Part shown: positions 1 through 6,156 of the stretch, in pieces
Layout of the letters: the number at the start of each line of letters is the position of its first letter
Position numbering within the stretch: the stretch's first letter is position 1
Assembly: GCF_050943655.1 (NCBI RefSeq)
Contig: NZ_JBMNPQ010000043.1
Location: 1 to 11,805 of the forward strand
Direction: 5' to 3'
Length of the DNA stretch: 11,805 nucleotides
DNA from: Peptoniphilus_A sp050943655
GTDB taxonomy: Bacteria; Bacillota; Clostridia; Tissierellales; Peptoniphilaceae
Notes under the pieces: generated by a model
The model's database searches: none
The model's input: only the letters and a program-made list of their open reading frames with translations
Told to the model about the DNA's origin: nothing
Translations under genes and position numbers: made by a program

Positions 1-653
1 TCGGCAACTTCTTCTTGGTCATCAAGAGTTTCTACATACACCACATCTTCTAGCATGATATCTTCTATAATTAAATCTTTATCGCTAATTACTAGCTCTC
101 TTAGGGAAATAAATCCTAAAAGTTTTTGGTACTTATCTTTTACATAACATGTATAGATAGTCTCCTTGTTCATGCCAACCTTTTTGATGTATTGTAGAGC
201 TTCTTCTACTGTCATCTCAGGCCTTAGAGCAACATACTCTATTGTCATTATTGAGCCGGCTGAGTTTTCAGGGTATTGCAAGAATTGATTTATAAGTTTT
301 CTTTCTTCAGCTGGCGCATTGCCAATAATACGAGTTACAAGAGTTGCTGGCATCTCTTCTAAAAAGTCTATTCTATCATCAAAGTAAAGCTCCTTTATTA
401 TTGCATCGAGCTCCTTGTCAGTCATTGAACCAACTAACTTTTTTCTTTGCGAGGAGGTCATATGACTAAATACTTCTATCGATAATTCTTTAGGTAGCAT
501 TCTAAACACAAGAAGGGTTTCTCTATCATCGAACTCTTCAAGTATTTCTGCTAGGTCCGCTTCATTTAATGTTGATACTTCTTCTTTTAAGGTTAGTAAG
601 TCTTTAGTTTCGATTAACCTTAAGAGATATTTCTCTTCATCTACTATGTTCAT
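1..653 (-). CDS. mgtE: Magnesium transporter MgtE, N-terminal part (cut by window edge)
   Basis: Partial gene: the first 217 codons are present and the rest lies beyond base 1. MgtE is a homodimeric inner-membrane Mg2+ channel whose cytoplasmic N-domain and CBS pair sense Mg2+ and gate the pore. Read from the minus strand, the protein starts MNIVDEEKYLLRLIE. Residues about 1-130 look like the helical MgtE N-domain, rich in Glu/Asp and with repeats of the type LxEEFDDRE and KELYFDDRIDFLEEMP. The motif YPENSAGSIMT at about 127-137 is the family hallmark at the junction to the first CBS domain, which follows (about 137-200). The membrane part is not in the window. The start is supported by AAAGGAGG 7 bases upstream of the ATG at 653. 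The gene lies downstream of a hairpin with a U-tract (685-715). The leader is too short for an M-box Mg2+ riboswitch. Family assignment is confident. Confidence 0.93.
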   Translation of the reverse strand, partial: MNIVDEEKYLLRLIETKDLLTLKEEVSTLNEADLAEILEEFDDRETLLVFRMLPKELSIEVFSHMTSSQRKKLVGSMTDKELDAIIKELYFDDRIDFLEEMPATLVTRIIGNAPAEERKLINQFLQYPENSAGSIMTIEYVALRPEMTVEEALQYIKKVGMNKETIYTCYVKDKYQKLLGFISLRELVISDKDLIIEDIMLEDVVYVETLDDQEEVA

Positions 654-684
654 AAAATTTCCTCCTTTATAAAAAAATAGGCTT

Positions 685-715
685 AAAAAAGGGTTTACAG
701 AAAAACTGTAAGCCC
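685..715 (-). terminator. Intrinsic terminator after the primosome operon, inside the mgtE leader
   Basis: On the minus strand GGGCTTACAG (715-706), a 5-base loop TTTTT and CTGTAAACCC (700-691) form a 10-bp stem with a single C-A mismatch. TTTTTT follows directly (690-685), and a second T7 run lies at 677-671. The U-tract is on the minus-strand side only, so termination is predicted for transcripts coming from the small membrane-protein gene. Because the best mgtE promoter candidate lies upstream of it, the same hairpin could also act on mgtE transcripts. Confidence 0.75.
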
Positions 716-727
716 TGTACATTTGTT

Positions 728-756
728 ATTATAACACTTATATAGAATATTTATAA
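728..756 (-). promoter_or_regulatory. Candidate extended -10 promoter for mgtE
   Basis: On the minus strand a perfect TATAAT (733 to 728) is preceded by TG plus one base, giving TGTTATAAT, an extended -10 element. A weak -35 (TTATAA, 756 to 751) lies 17 bp upstream. It begins just past the stop codon of the small membrane-protein gene. The predicted start is near 721, so the mgtE leader would open almost directly with the hairpin at 715-691. This is inferred from consensus matching only. Confidence 0.5.
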
Positions 757-757
757 A

Positions 758-1039
758 CTAAATTCTGCCCGCTCCTTTAAAAATATAGTAAAGTCCTGCC
801 GCCAATACATACATTACAATTAAGACTATAGTAAGAGATTTGTTCTTCTCCATAAGACTCATAATTAGTGCAACAATTGCAGCAATAATTATAAGATATA
901 TCTGTGCCGTTATAAGAGCCGGGTTACGAGCACCCTGTGACGTTCTTATATACTGATTAATAAGAACTAGCACCATTATAACAGTTACAAGAAAAATCAA
1001 AATCTTCTCAAGAATCTTTGCAATCTTCTCTCTATTCAT
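758..1039 (-). CDS. Small three-helix membrane protein of unknown function
   Basis: A 93-residue protein with a short basic N-terminus (MNREKIAKILEKI) and three predicted transmembrane helices at about residues 12-28, 42-62 and 68-86. It ends in a short basic tail (FKGAGRI). I do not recognise a family, and no catalytic motif is visible. It is probably a real gene: it overlaps the end of the aminotransferase gene by 8 bp, and AAGGAG lies upstream within that gene, although 13 bases from the ATG is a rather long spacing. No other ATG, GTG or TTG in frame offers a better start. A terminator hairpin follows. It looks like the last gene of the operon running from the acetyltransferase gene. The coordinates and membrane topology are clear; the function is unknown. 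Confidence 0.75.
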   Translation of the reverse strand: MNREKIAKILEKILIFLVTVIMVLVLINQYIRTSQGARNPALITAQIYLIIIAAIVALIMSLMEKNKSLTIVLIVMYVLAAGLYYIFKGAGRI

Positions 1040-2228
1040 TTCGCAAATTATACTCCTTAAGCCCCTCTTTTAGAATTCGCATGCTCTTTTTAATCTTGTC
1101 GTTATTTAAAATAAATGCAAGTCTAACCATGCTCTTTCCATCTTCTGGATTCTTGAAAAATCCATTTGCAGGCGCAACCATTATTGTCTCACCGTCCACA
1201 TCGAAGCTCTCAAGAAGCCACTTTGCAAAGTCTTCAGAGTCTTCCACTGGAAGAGTCGGCATGATGTAGAAGGCGCCTCTTGGTTTTTCAACGCTAACTC
1301 CAGGAATTTTATTTAGCTCTTCATAAATTGTGTCACGTCTTTTTTGATACTCTTCATTAACCTTTTTAAAATATTCGTCAGTTTCTTCATATAATTTAGC
1401 TGCAGCAACTTGTTCAAGAGTGGCAACAGCAAGTCTTGATGTAGTAAGCTTATCCATTGCAGCCATAAATTCTTTATTCTTTGATGCAATTGATCCAATT
1501 CTTGCACCACATGCAGCAAATCTCTTTGAAATTGAGTCCACAAGAATAAGTCTATCCTCGATTCCAGGAAGTTCTCCAAAGGATACAAACTCGTTGCCGT
1601 CGTAGATAAATTCTCTATAAACTTCATCTGCAATTATAAACAAGTCATTTTCAATTGCAACTTCGCATATTCTTTCTAGTTCTTCTCTTGAATACATTGC
1701 ACCTGTCGGGTTAGTTGGGTTTGAGATTAAAACTGCAACGGACTTATCTGTCACAGCCTTTTCTATCGTCTCTTTATCTGGAATTGCAAACCCAGTCTCA
1801 GGTTTTGTCTTAAATGTTTCTATATTTACATTTAGTTGTTGAAAAACTGTGTTGTAATTTGTATAGAAAGGATCTGTCGTTATAATCTCGTCGTTATAGT
1901 CTGCAACAGCCTCTACTGCAAAAAGTAGAGCTTCGCTGGCTCCGCTTGTTATGATTATCTCATCAGGTGCGTAATTTATATTTCTATCTTTGTAATATTT
2001 TGATATTGCCTCTCTAAGCTCCTTAATTCCCTCTGAAGGTGCATAAGGAAGCGCACCTCTTTCTATATTTTTAAATGTATCAAAATAAATATCGGGCACA
2101 TCAATATCTGGTGCTCCGATGTTTAAATGGTATATTTTTTTGCCTGCTTCTTCGGCCCTTTTAGCTATTGGACTTAACTTCCTGATTGCCGAATACTCAA
2201 CTCTTTCTACTCTTTGTGATATTTTCAT
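1032..2228 (-). CDS. Class I/II pyridoxal-phosphate-dependent aminotransferase
   Basis: A 398-residue fold-type I aminotransferase of the AspC/AspB-like group. Such enzymes are cytosolic and move an amino group between an amino acid and a 2-oxoacid via PLP. Landmarks in order: LNIGAPDID near residues 35-43 (substrate-binding segment), ITSGASEA (93-100, PLP phosphate loop), NPTNPTG (170-176), DEVY (201-204, with the Asp that contacts the pyridine nitrogen), SISKRFAACGARIG (232-245, with Lys235 as the expected Schiff-base lysine), and Arg369 in SMVRLAF, the usual substrate carboxylate-binding arginine. Length is normal and every key residue is present, so it should be active. The substrate cannot be read from sequence; aspartate, alanine or aromatic amino acids are all possible. 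Translation starts 9 bp after dnaI, with a GGGGG-type binding site overlapping the dnaI stop. An aminotransferase has no obvious role beside primosome genes. Confidence 0.93.
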   Translation of the reverse strand: MKISQRVERVEYSAIRKLSPIAKRAEEAGKKIYHLNIGAPDIDVPDIYFDTFKNIERGALPYAPSEGIKELREAISKYYKDRNINYAPDEIIITSGASEALLFAVEAVADYNDEIITTDPFYTNYNTVFQQLNVNIETFKTKPETGFAIPDKETIEKAVTDKSVAVLISNPTNPTGAMYSREELERICEVAIENDLFIIADEVYREFIYDGNEFVSFGELPGIEDRLILVDSISKRFAACGARIGSIASKNKEFMAAMDKLTTSRLAVATLEQVAAAKLYEETDEYFKKVNEEYQKRRDTIYEELNKIPGVSVEKPRGAFYIMPTLPVEDSEDFAKWLLESFDVDGETIMVAPANGFFKNPEDGKSMVRLAFILNNDKIKKSMRILKEGLKEYNLRNE

Positions 2229-2237
2229 TTTTTCCCC

Positions 2238-3197
2238 CTATTGCCATCTTAAATCTTCACCAAAAAATCTGATCGGAACGAACTTCTGGAATACCCTGGA
2301 GAAAACTCTGTCTGTATAAGTATTCGATAGTTCTTTCGGAGATAAATTTGTCGAAATAAGTGTTTTTTTGCCACGCAAAAGTCTTGTATTAATAATATTA
2401 AAAATTTCTGAATTTGTAAAGCTTGTAACGAGCTCTATCCCTAAATCATCGACGATTAAAAGGTCAGATTCAAAGTATAAATTGTATTTTTCTTCGTCGC
2501 CCTTGTTGCGAAATTTCCTGTCTTCTAAGGTCTTTACAATTTCGTAGGCTGTCTGATAGATGACAATTTTGTCTCTATCGATTAATTCCTTGGCAATGCA
2601 GTTTAATAAAAAAGTTTTGCCCTGACCTGTTGGACCCCAAAAAAGTAGATTGAGGTCGTTATCTTTATCAAAAGTTTCGATGTATTTTTTTGCAATCTTT
2701 AGAATCCTTGCCATGTTTTCTTTTGGAGACATTTCAAACTTCTCATAAGTTTTGTCCGAAAAAACATTTAAGTCGAAGGTGTCGAAGTTCTCCTTATTTA
2801 GGACATATGCAATGGAGCTCATGTCATAGAGCTCTTCGACGATTTGCTTTTTTAGACACCTGCACTTTTTGCCGTCTTCAGTAAATCCCGTGTCTTTACA
2901 AATTTCGCAGTTATAGATTTCTTCTAAATAATCTTTTGGATAGCCGTTTTTTTCAAGCAGCTTTACTTTTTCCATTTTAAGATTATAAATCTCCTCAGAA
3001 TGTTCAATGGACTTTTCTTCCGATGGATTTTTAATCTGCTCCATGCTCGCCTTTAGGGCAATGTTTCGGATCAGTGCATCAATTTCTTTTATCTCAGGAA
3101 TTTTTTCGTAGATCTCTTCGCGTCTTTTTTCTTCCAATATTTTATTTTTGCGATTTATATCGTCGTAATACTTACTTATCTTCGCCTGAAGTTCCAT
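2238..3197 (-). CDS. dnaI: Primosomal helicase loader DnaI (DnaC-like AAA+ ATPase)
   Basis: A loader of the replicative helicase, 319 residues from the chosen start (B. subtilis DnaI is about 311). The N-terminal part is helical and charged. It leads to a cysteine cluster CEIC...CRC (Cys97, Cys100, Cys112, Cys114) expected to bind zinc in the helicase-interacting domain. The AAA+ domain follows: Walker A GPTGQGKT (188-195), Walker B LLIVDDLG (246-253), sensor-1 STN (282-284) and an arginine-finger-like SRVF near 300-303. The C-terminus FFGEDLRWQ is typical of the DnaC/DnaI group. A GTG at 3206 would add three residues, but it belongs to TAGGTG, which is well placed (6 bases) as the ribosome binding site for the ATG at 3197; I therefore prefer that ATG. 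The gene overlaps the end of the DnaD-like gene by 26 bp, the same gene order as dnaB-dnaI in Bacillus. Confidence 0.93.
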   Translation of the reverse strand: MELQAKISKYYDDINRKNKILEEKRREEIYEKIPEIKEIDALIRNIALKASMEQIKNPSEEKSIEHSEEIYNLKMEKVKLLEKNGYPKDYLEEIYNCEICKDTGFTEDGKKCRCLKKQIVEELYDMSSIAYVLNKENFDTFDLNVFSDKTYEKFEMSPKENMARILKIAKKYIETFDKDNDLNLLFWGPTGQGKTFLLNCIAKELIDRDKIVIYQTAYEIVKTLEDRKFRNKGDEEKYNLYFESDLLIVDDLGIELVTSFTNSEIFNIINTRLLRGKKTLISTNLSPKELSNTYTDRVFSRVFQKFVPIRFFGEDLRWQ

Positions 3198-4188
3198 AAT
3201 CAACACCTAGTTTTTTAAAGCCTTCTCTTTGTTTTTTCATCGCCACATCTTCAAGTTCATCATCTGTGTATGAGTCTGTTATTTGCTTAAAGTTGTGGAA
3301 TGCTGTTGGCTTTCTCTTTCTCTTCTGTTTATCTTTTTCTTCAATTTCTTCTACAGAATTTATGCCAAGCTTCTTCCAATTTCTTAAAATTGCATCGACA
3401 TAGTTTACATTTGGATTTTGAATTTTGCTGGTCCTGTTGCAGGCGGCAAGAACCACATCAAAGTCGTAACCGAACTCATCGAACCAAGAGTTTACGATGT
3501 TAAAGTCAACTTGTGTAAACTGCTTTTTGGAAAGTCCAATGTAGCGCATAACTTTTGCATATCTCATGTACTTTATGTCGTGCTCCATGTAGGATTTTTC
3601 AATATCTTCCATAGTGCGAACATTATCCTGTGCCCAGTTTCTTACGATTTGCTCCACATAATTTATTTTGTAAATTCCCTTTACTTCAGTTGCGTAGAAG
3701 AACGCCTCTTCGATTAGTTCTGCCGGCATATTGTATGCGGTAATCCAGTTTGCAATATCTAGCTTTTTCATTGGAGGTATTGGCTCTCTCATCAAAAATT
3801 CCACTCGAGTCAATAGATTCGCAATAGTTGGATTTTCTACAACTTGAGAGTAACCTTTCTCCTTCTTCTTTTCTTTTTTAAGATTGTAGACATTTGTTAT
3901 GTAGAGCTCTTTTAGATCGACAAACTCCACATTGTTTTTTTCGTCAATATTAACTATGCCCATCTTCTTCCAATACTGCCAAGCCCTTAATACGTCGGAC
4001 TCAAGTATCCCCAAGAAGTCTGCGATGTTTTCGTTACTTATATCGCCTCTATTTTCGCGTGCAAATTTATAACCTAGAAGATATACCTTCACAAAGTCGC
4101 CGTTGGCGCCGGGCATAAAGTCATTTAAAAATATATTTGGAATTTGCGTATCTCCTAAATCATATTTGTTGTTTTGAACTTTAAACAT
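3172..4188 (-). CDS. DnaD/DnaB-family primosome protein (replication initiation)
   Basis: A 338-residue primosome protein that in Firmicutes binds and remodels DNA and helps DnaI deliver the helicase. Residues about 1-95 resemble the winged-helix N-terminal domain, including the helix-turn-helix-like ISNENIADFLGILESDVLRA. Two copies of the C-terminal DnaB_2-type helical domain follow, about 121-195 and 205-283. Each ends in the signature of this domain: NYVEQIVRNW (176-185) and NYVDAILRNW (262-271). A basic segment KDKQKRKRK (285-293) and a charged tail end the protein. Its position directly upstream of dnaI matches B. subtilis dnaB, while single-gene annotations in clostridia usually read DnaD-domain protein, so I leave the symbol open. 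AAGGTG lies 6 bases before the ATG at 4188. It starts 13 bp after the acetyltransferase gene and overlaps dnaI, suggesting translational coupling. Confidence 0.9.
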   Translation of the reverse strand: MFKVQNNKYDLGDTQIPNIFLNDFMPGANGDFVKVYLLGYKFARENRGDISNENIADFLGILESDVLRAWQYWKKMGIVNIDEKNNVEFVDLKELYITNVYNLKKEKKKEKGYSQVVENPTIANLLTRVEFLMREPIPPMKKLDIANWITAYNMPAELIEEAFFYATEVKGIYKINYVEQIVRNWAQDNVRTMEDIEKSYMEHDIKYMRYAKVMRYIGLSKKQFTQVDFNIVNSWFDEFGYDFDVVLAACNRTSKIQNPNVNYVDAILRNWKKLGINSVEEIEEKDKQKRKRKPTAFHNFKQITDSYTDDELEDVAMKKQREGFKKLGVDYGTSGEDK

Positions 4189-4201
4189 TGATTCACCTTT
4201 T

Positions 4202-4762
4202 CTATAAATAAAGTTTCATCTTGTATGCATAAAAAAATGGTTTATTTAAAATAATTTTAAAAGAGTCCCTGTTTTCTATAAATTCAGGGTCATCTTCAGA
4301 TAGTTTTCCATTTGTAAAGGGCATTAGCTTTTTGGAAACTTTTCTAAATCCAAGCTTCGTGTATAGATTTATTGCCCTCTTGTTAAATGCTGCCACATAT
4401 AGAATTATTTTTCTAAATCCCACATCTTTTAAGTCCTTAAAGAATTTTTTTAAAATGGACTCTCCGATTCCCATGTTGATGTAATTTGGATCAAGAACTA
4501 TTCCAAGGGTGCCAGATTTATTTATTCTGTTTACTTTTTTTATTGAGACAAATCCAATTACTTTGTCATTTAGCATAACGGCAAAATATTTTGAAAGTGG
4601 ACTAGACGTCTTCCAGTCGTACCACTCTTTCATCTCTTCTTTAGAATCTTCACAGAAATTATAATCCAGGTAAAGTATGGAGTCATGCTTTCCCCAGTTT
4701 TTAAATGTATAGACATCTTCTAATTTTAAAGCTCTATAATCTATCACTTTTGAATTTTCCAT
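4202..4762 (-). CDS. GNAT-family N-acetyltransferase
   Basis: A 186-residue cytosolic acetyltransferase of the Gcn5-related family. The acetyl-CoA pyrophosphate-binding motif A is seen as LGIVLDPNYINMGIGESIL (86-104), with the core NMGIGE at 96-101 standing for the usual Q/R-x-x-G-x-G/A. The C-terminal motif NKRAINLYTKLGFRKVS (127-143), with Asn127 and Tyr134, is characteristic of RimJ/RimL-like and small-molecule GNATs. The start fits: the chain opens with YRALKLEDVYTFKNW, a usual GNAT beginning, and GGAGG lies upstream of the ATG. The acceptor (an antibiotic, a polyamine or a protein N-terminus) cannot be told. It is the first gene of the minus-strand group and is followed after 13 bp by the primosome gene, so it may share their promoter. 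The last 25 residues, rich in Phe, Tyr and Lys, lie beyond the typical fold. Confidence 0.88.
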   Translation of the reverse strand: MENSKVIDYRALKLEDVYTFKNWGKHDSILYLDYNFCEDSKEEMKEWYDWKTSSPLSKYFAVMLNDKVIGFVSIKKVNRINKSGTLGIVLDPNYINMGIGESILKKFFKDLKDVGFRKIILYVAAFNKRAINLYTKLGFRKVSKKLMPFTNGKLSEDDPEFIENRDSFKIILNKPFFYAYKMKLYL

Positions 4763-4779
4763 AAAAGCCTCCAGTCTTA

Positions 4780-4807
4780 ATTATATACTATAACAAAAGA
4801 CTCTTAA
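4780..4807 (-). promoter_or_regulatory. Candidate promoter for the minus-strand primosome operon
   Basis: On the minus strand TATAAT (4785 to 4780) matches the -10 consensus exactly. TTAAGA (4807 to 4802) is a 4-of-6 match to the -35, with 16 bp between them. It lies just upstream of the acetyltransferase start. The predicted transcription start is near 4773, immediately before the GGAGG ribosome binding site, so the leader would be very short. Consensus match only. Confidence 0.45.
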
Positions 4808-4868
4808 AGATTTTTAGGTGATAAAGGGATAAATTTTTTGAATTTTGGAAAAATATTCTTTTCGGTTG

Positions 4869-4896
4869 TTTAATTATTTCGGATATATGATAAAAT
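4869..4896 (+). promoter_or_regulatory. Candidate promoter for the lrp-walRK operon
   Basis: TAAAAT at 4891-4896 is a 5-of-6 match to the -10 element. The -35 is weak: TTTAAT (4869-4874, 16-bp spacer) or TTGTTT (4866-4871, 19-bp spacer). This is the only intergenic space upstream of the regulator and walR, since the lrp-walR gap is just 16 bp, so a promoter for walR is expected here or further upstream. The exact element is uncertain. Confidence 0.35.
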
Positions 4897-4906
4897 AAAG
4901 TAAACC

Positions 4907-4922
4907 TTTAAATTATTTTAAA
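4907..4922. repeat. AT-only inverted repeat, possible operator
   Basis: TTTAAA, four bases TTAT, then TTTAAA form a short near-symmetric element between the candidate -10 and the ribosome binding site of the Lrp-type gene. Lrp/AsnC proteins often bind AT-rich, dyad-symmetric sites and regulate their own genes, so an operator is possible. In DNA this AT-rich the pattern may also be chance. Confidence 0.25.
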
Positions 4923-4952
4923 TCATTAAGTAAGTATATATGGGGAGATTTT

Positions 4953-5438
4953 ATGAAGAAAAATGTAAATTTAGATGAAATTGATATTAAAATTCTGGAA
5001 CTTTTACAGGAAAATGGCAGAATGAGCCACGAAGAAATTTCAAAACACTTAAATCTAACAAGACCTGCCATCCACAGAAGAATTTATAAGATGGAAGAGG
5101 CAGGATATATTAAGGGATATAAAGTTTTAATAGATTGGCAAAAGATTGGCTACAATGTGGATACTTTTGTGCTTGCAAAGGTTAGCACTAATGACTTTGA
5201 AAGACTTATATCTGCAATTATGCAAATTAAAGATGAAAACTTTAAAATTTTTGAATGCTATAGAGTTACTGGCGAACAATGTATAATGCTTAGGATAAAA
5301 ACTCTAAATACTAGCGACCTTACAAGATTTTATGATATGATTTTAACTATAGATGGAATTGTAGATACTAAGACTCTTTTGATACTTTATTCCGAAAAAG
5401 GAAACAACGAGATTTTTACTAGAATAGAAGATAAATAG
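4953..5438 (+). CDS. Lrp/AsnC-family transcriptional regulator
   Basis: A 161-residue DNA-binding protein with the standard two-domain Lrp layout. Residues about 7-60 form the winged helix-turn-helix: LDEIDIKILELLQENGRMS, then HLNLTRPAIHRRIYKMEEAGYI, with the recognition helix near 36-47. Residues about 70-150 form the alpha/beta RAM effector-binding domain that mediates oligomerisation and often binds amino acids. In the RAM signature TGxxD the segment reads VTGEQC (105-110), with Cys110 where Asp is usual, so its ligand may differ. Length is typical. GGGGAG lies 6 bases before the ATG. It sits 16 bp upstream of walR on the same strand and is probably co-transcribed with it, which is unlike the Bacillus and Staphylococcus loci as I know them. 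Target genes and effector are unknown. Confidence 0.93.
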   Translation: MKKNVNLDEIDIKILELLQENGRMSHEEISKHLNLTRPAIHRRIYKMEEAGYIKGYKVLIDWQKIGYNVDTFVLAKVSTNDFERLISAIMQIKDENFKIFECYRVTGEQCIMLRIKTLNTSDLTRFYDMILTIDGIVDTKTLLILYSEKGNNEIFTRIEDK

Positions 5439-5454
5439 ATAAAGGAATGATTTA

Positions 5455-6156
5455 ATGGAGGATAGAATATTAGTTGTCGACGACGAGGTAGCCATTTCTG
5501 AAATTATTAAATTTAATTTTGAGAAGGAAGGCTATCTTGTAGACACAGCTGACAATGGTATGGAAGCAATTAAATTAGTAGAAAAAAACGACTATGTGCT
5601 AATGCTTCTAGATATAATGATGCCAAAATTAAATGGTTTTGAAACGCTAAGAGAAATTAGAAAATTTTCAAATATTGCCGTAATAATGCTTACCGCTCGC
5701 GAAGATGAAGTGGATAAAGTCTTGGGACTTGAGCTTGGTGCAGACGATTATGTCGTTAAACCTTTTTCTATGAGAGAGCTTATGGCAAGAGTAAAGGCTG
5801 TAATAAGAAGAAGTGACTCCGTTGATAAAAAAGAAGAAAAAGAGATTATGAAGGCAAAGGACCTTGAGATTGATCTTGTTAAATACGAAGTTAGAAAAAG
5901 AGGAGAAAAGCTTGAGCTTACTCTTCGCGAGTTTGAACTTCTAAAGTATCTTGCCGAGTCACCTGGAGAAGTTTTTTCAAGAGAAGAGCTCTTGGAAAAA
6001 GTTTGGGAATACGAATATTACGGCGACATCAGAACTGTAGATGTGACTGTAAGGCGCCTTCGTGAAAAAATAGAGGACAAGGACAAAGAATTTAAATACA
6101 TCAAGACAAAAAGAGGCGTCGGATATTATTTTGATGATTCTGAGGTCAAAGAATAA
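5455..6156 (+). CDS. walR: Response regulator WalR (YycF), OmpR/PhoB type
   Basis: A 233-residue cytoplasmic response regulator, partner of WalK, controlling cell-wall hydrolase and envelope genes in Firmicutes. The receiver domain (1-120) has the acidic pair Asp9-Asp10, the phosphoacceptor Asp53 in LLDIMMP, Thr80 in VIMLTA and Lys102 in VVKPFS. The C-terminal winged helix (about 132-227) includes LTLREFELLKYLA and ends in RRGVGYYF-like KRGVGYYFDD. The recognition helix RTVDVTVRRLREKIE (193-207) matches, from memory, the identical stretch in B. subtilis WalR, which together with the downstream walK-yycHIJ order supports orthology rather than a PhoP paralogue. AAAGGAATG precedes the ATG. The gene ends in TAATG, sharing one base with walK, so translation is coupled. 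I saw no WalR box (TGTWAH-N5-TGTWAH) in the promoter regions of the window. Confidence 0.96.
   Translation: MEDRILVVDDEVAISEIIKFNFEKEGYLVDTADNGMEAIKLVEKNDYVLMLLDIMMPKLNGFETLREIRKFSNIAVIMLTAREDEVDKVLGLELGADDYVVKPFSMRELMARVKAVIRRSDSVDKKEEKEIMKAKDLEIDLVKYEVRKRGEKLELTLREFELLKYLAESPGEVFSREELLEKVWEYEYYGDIRTVDVTVRRLREKIEDKDKEFKYIKTKRGVGYYFDDSEVKE

Noticed and set aside
706..720. TGTAAG and TGTACA close together, resembling half-sites of a WalR box
   Set aside because: The two are 9 bases apart start to start rather than 11, and the second breaks the TGTWAH pattern. I found no convincing WalR box in any intergenic region here.
654..720. M-box magnesium riboswitch in the mgtE leader
   Set aside because: The available leader is about 68 bases and contains only one simple hairpin, much less than an M-box needs.
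1018..1269. Plus-strand open frame of 83 codons opposite the aminotransferase, and similar ones at 1420-1605, 2690-2884 and 3418-3717
   Set aside because: They lie antisense inside genes with clear protein families, lack ribosome binding sites and have low-complexity translations.
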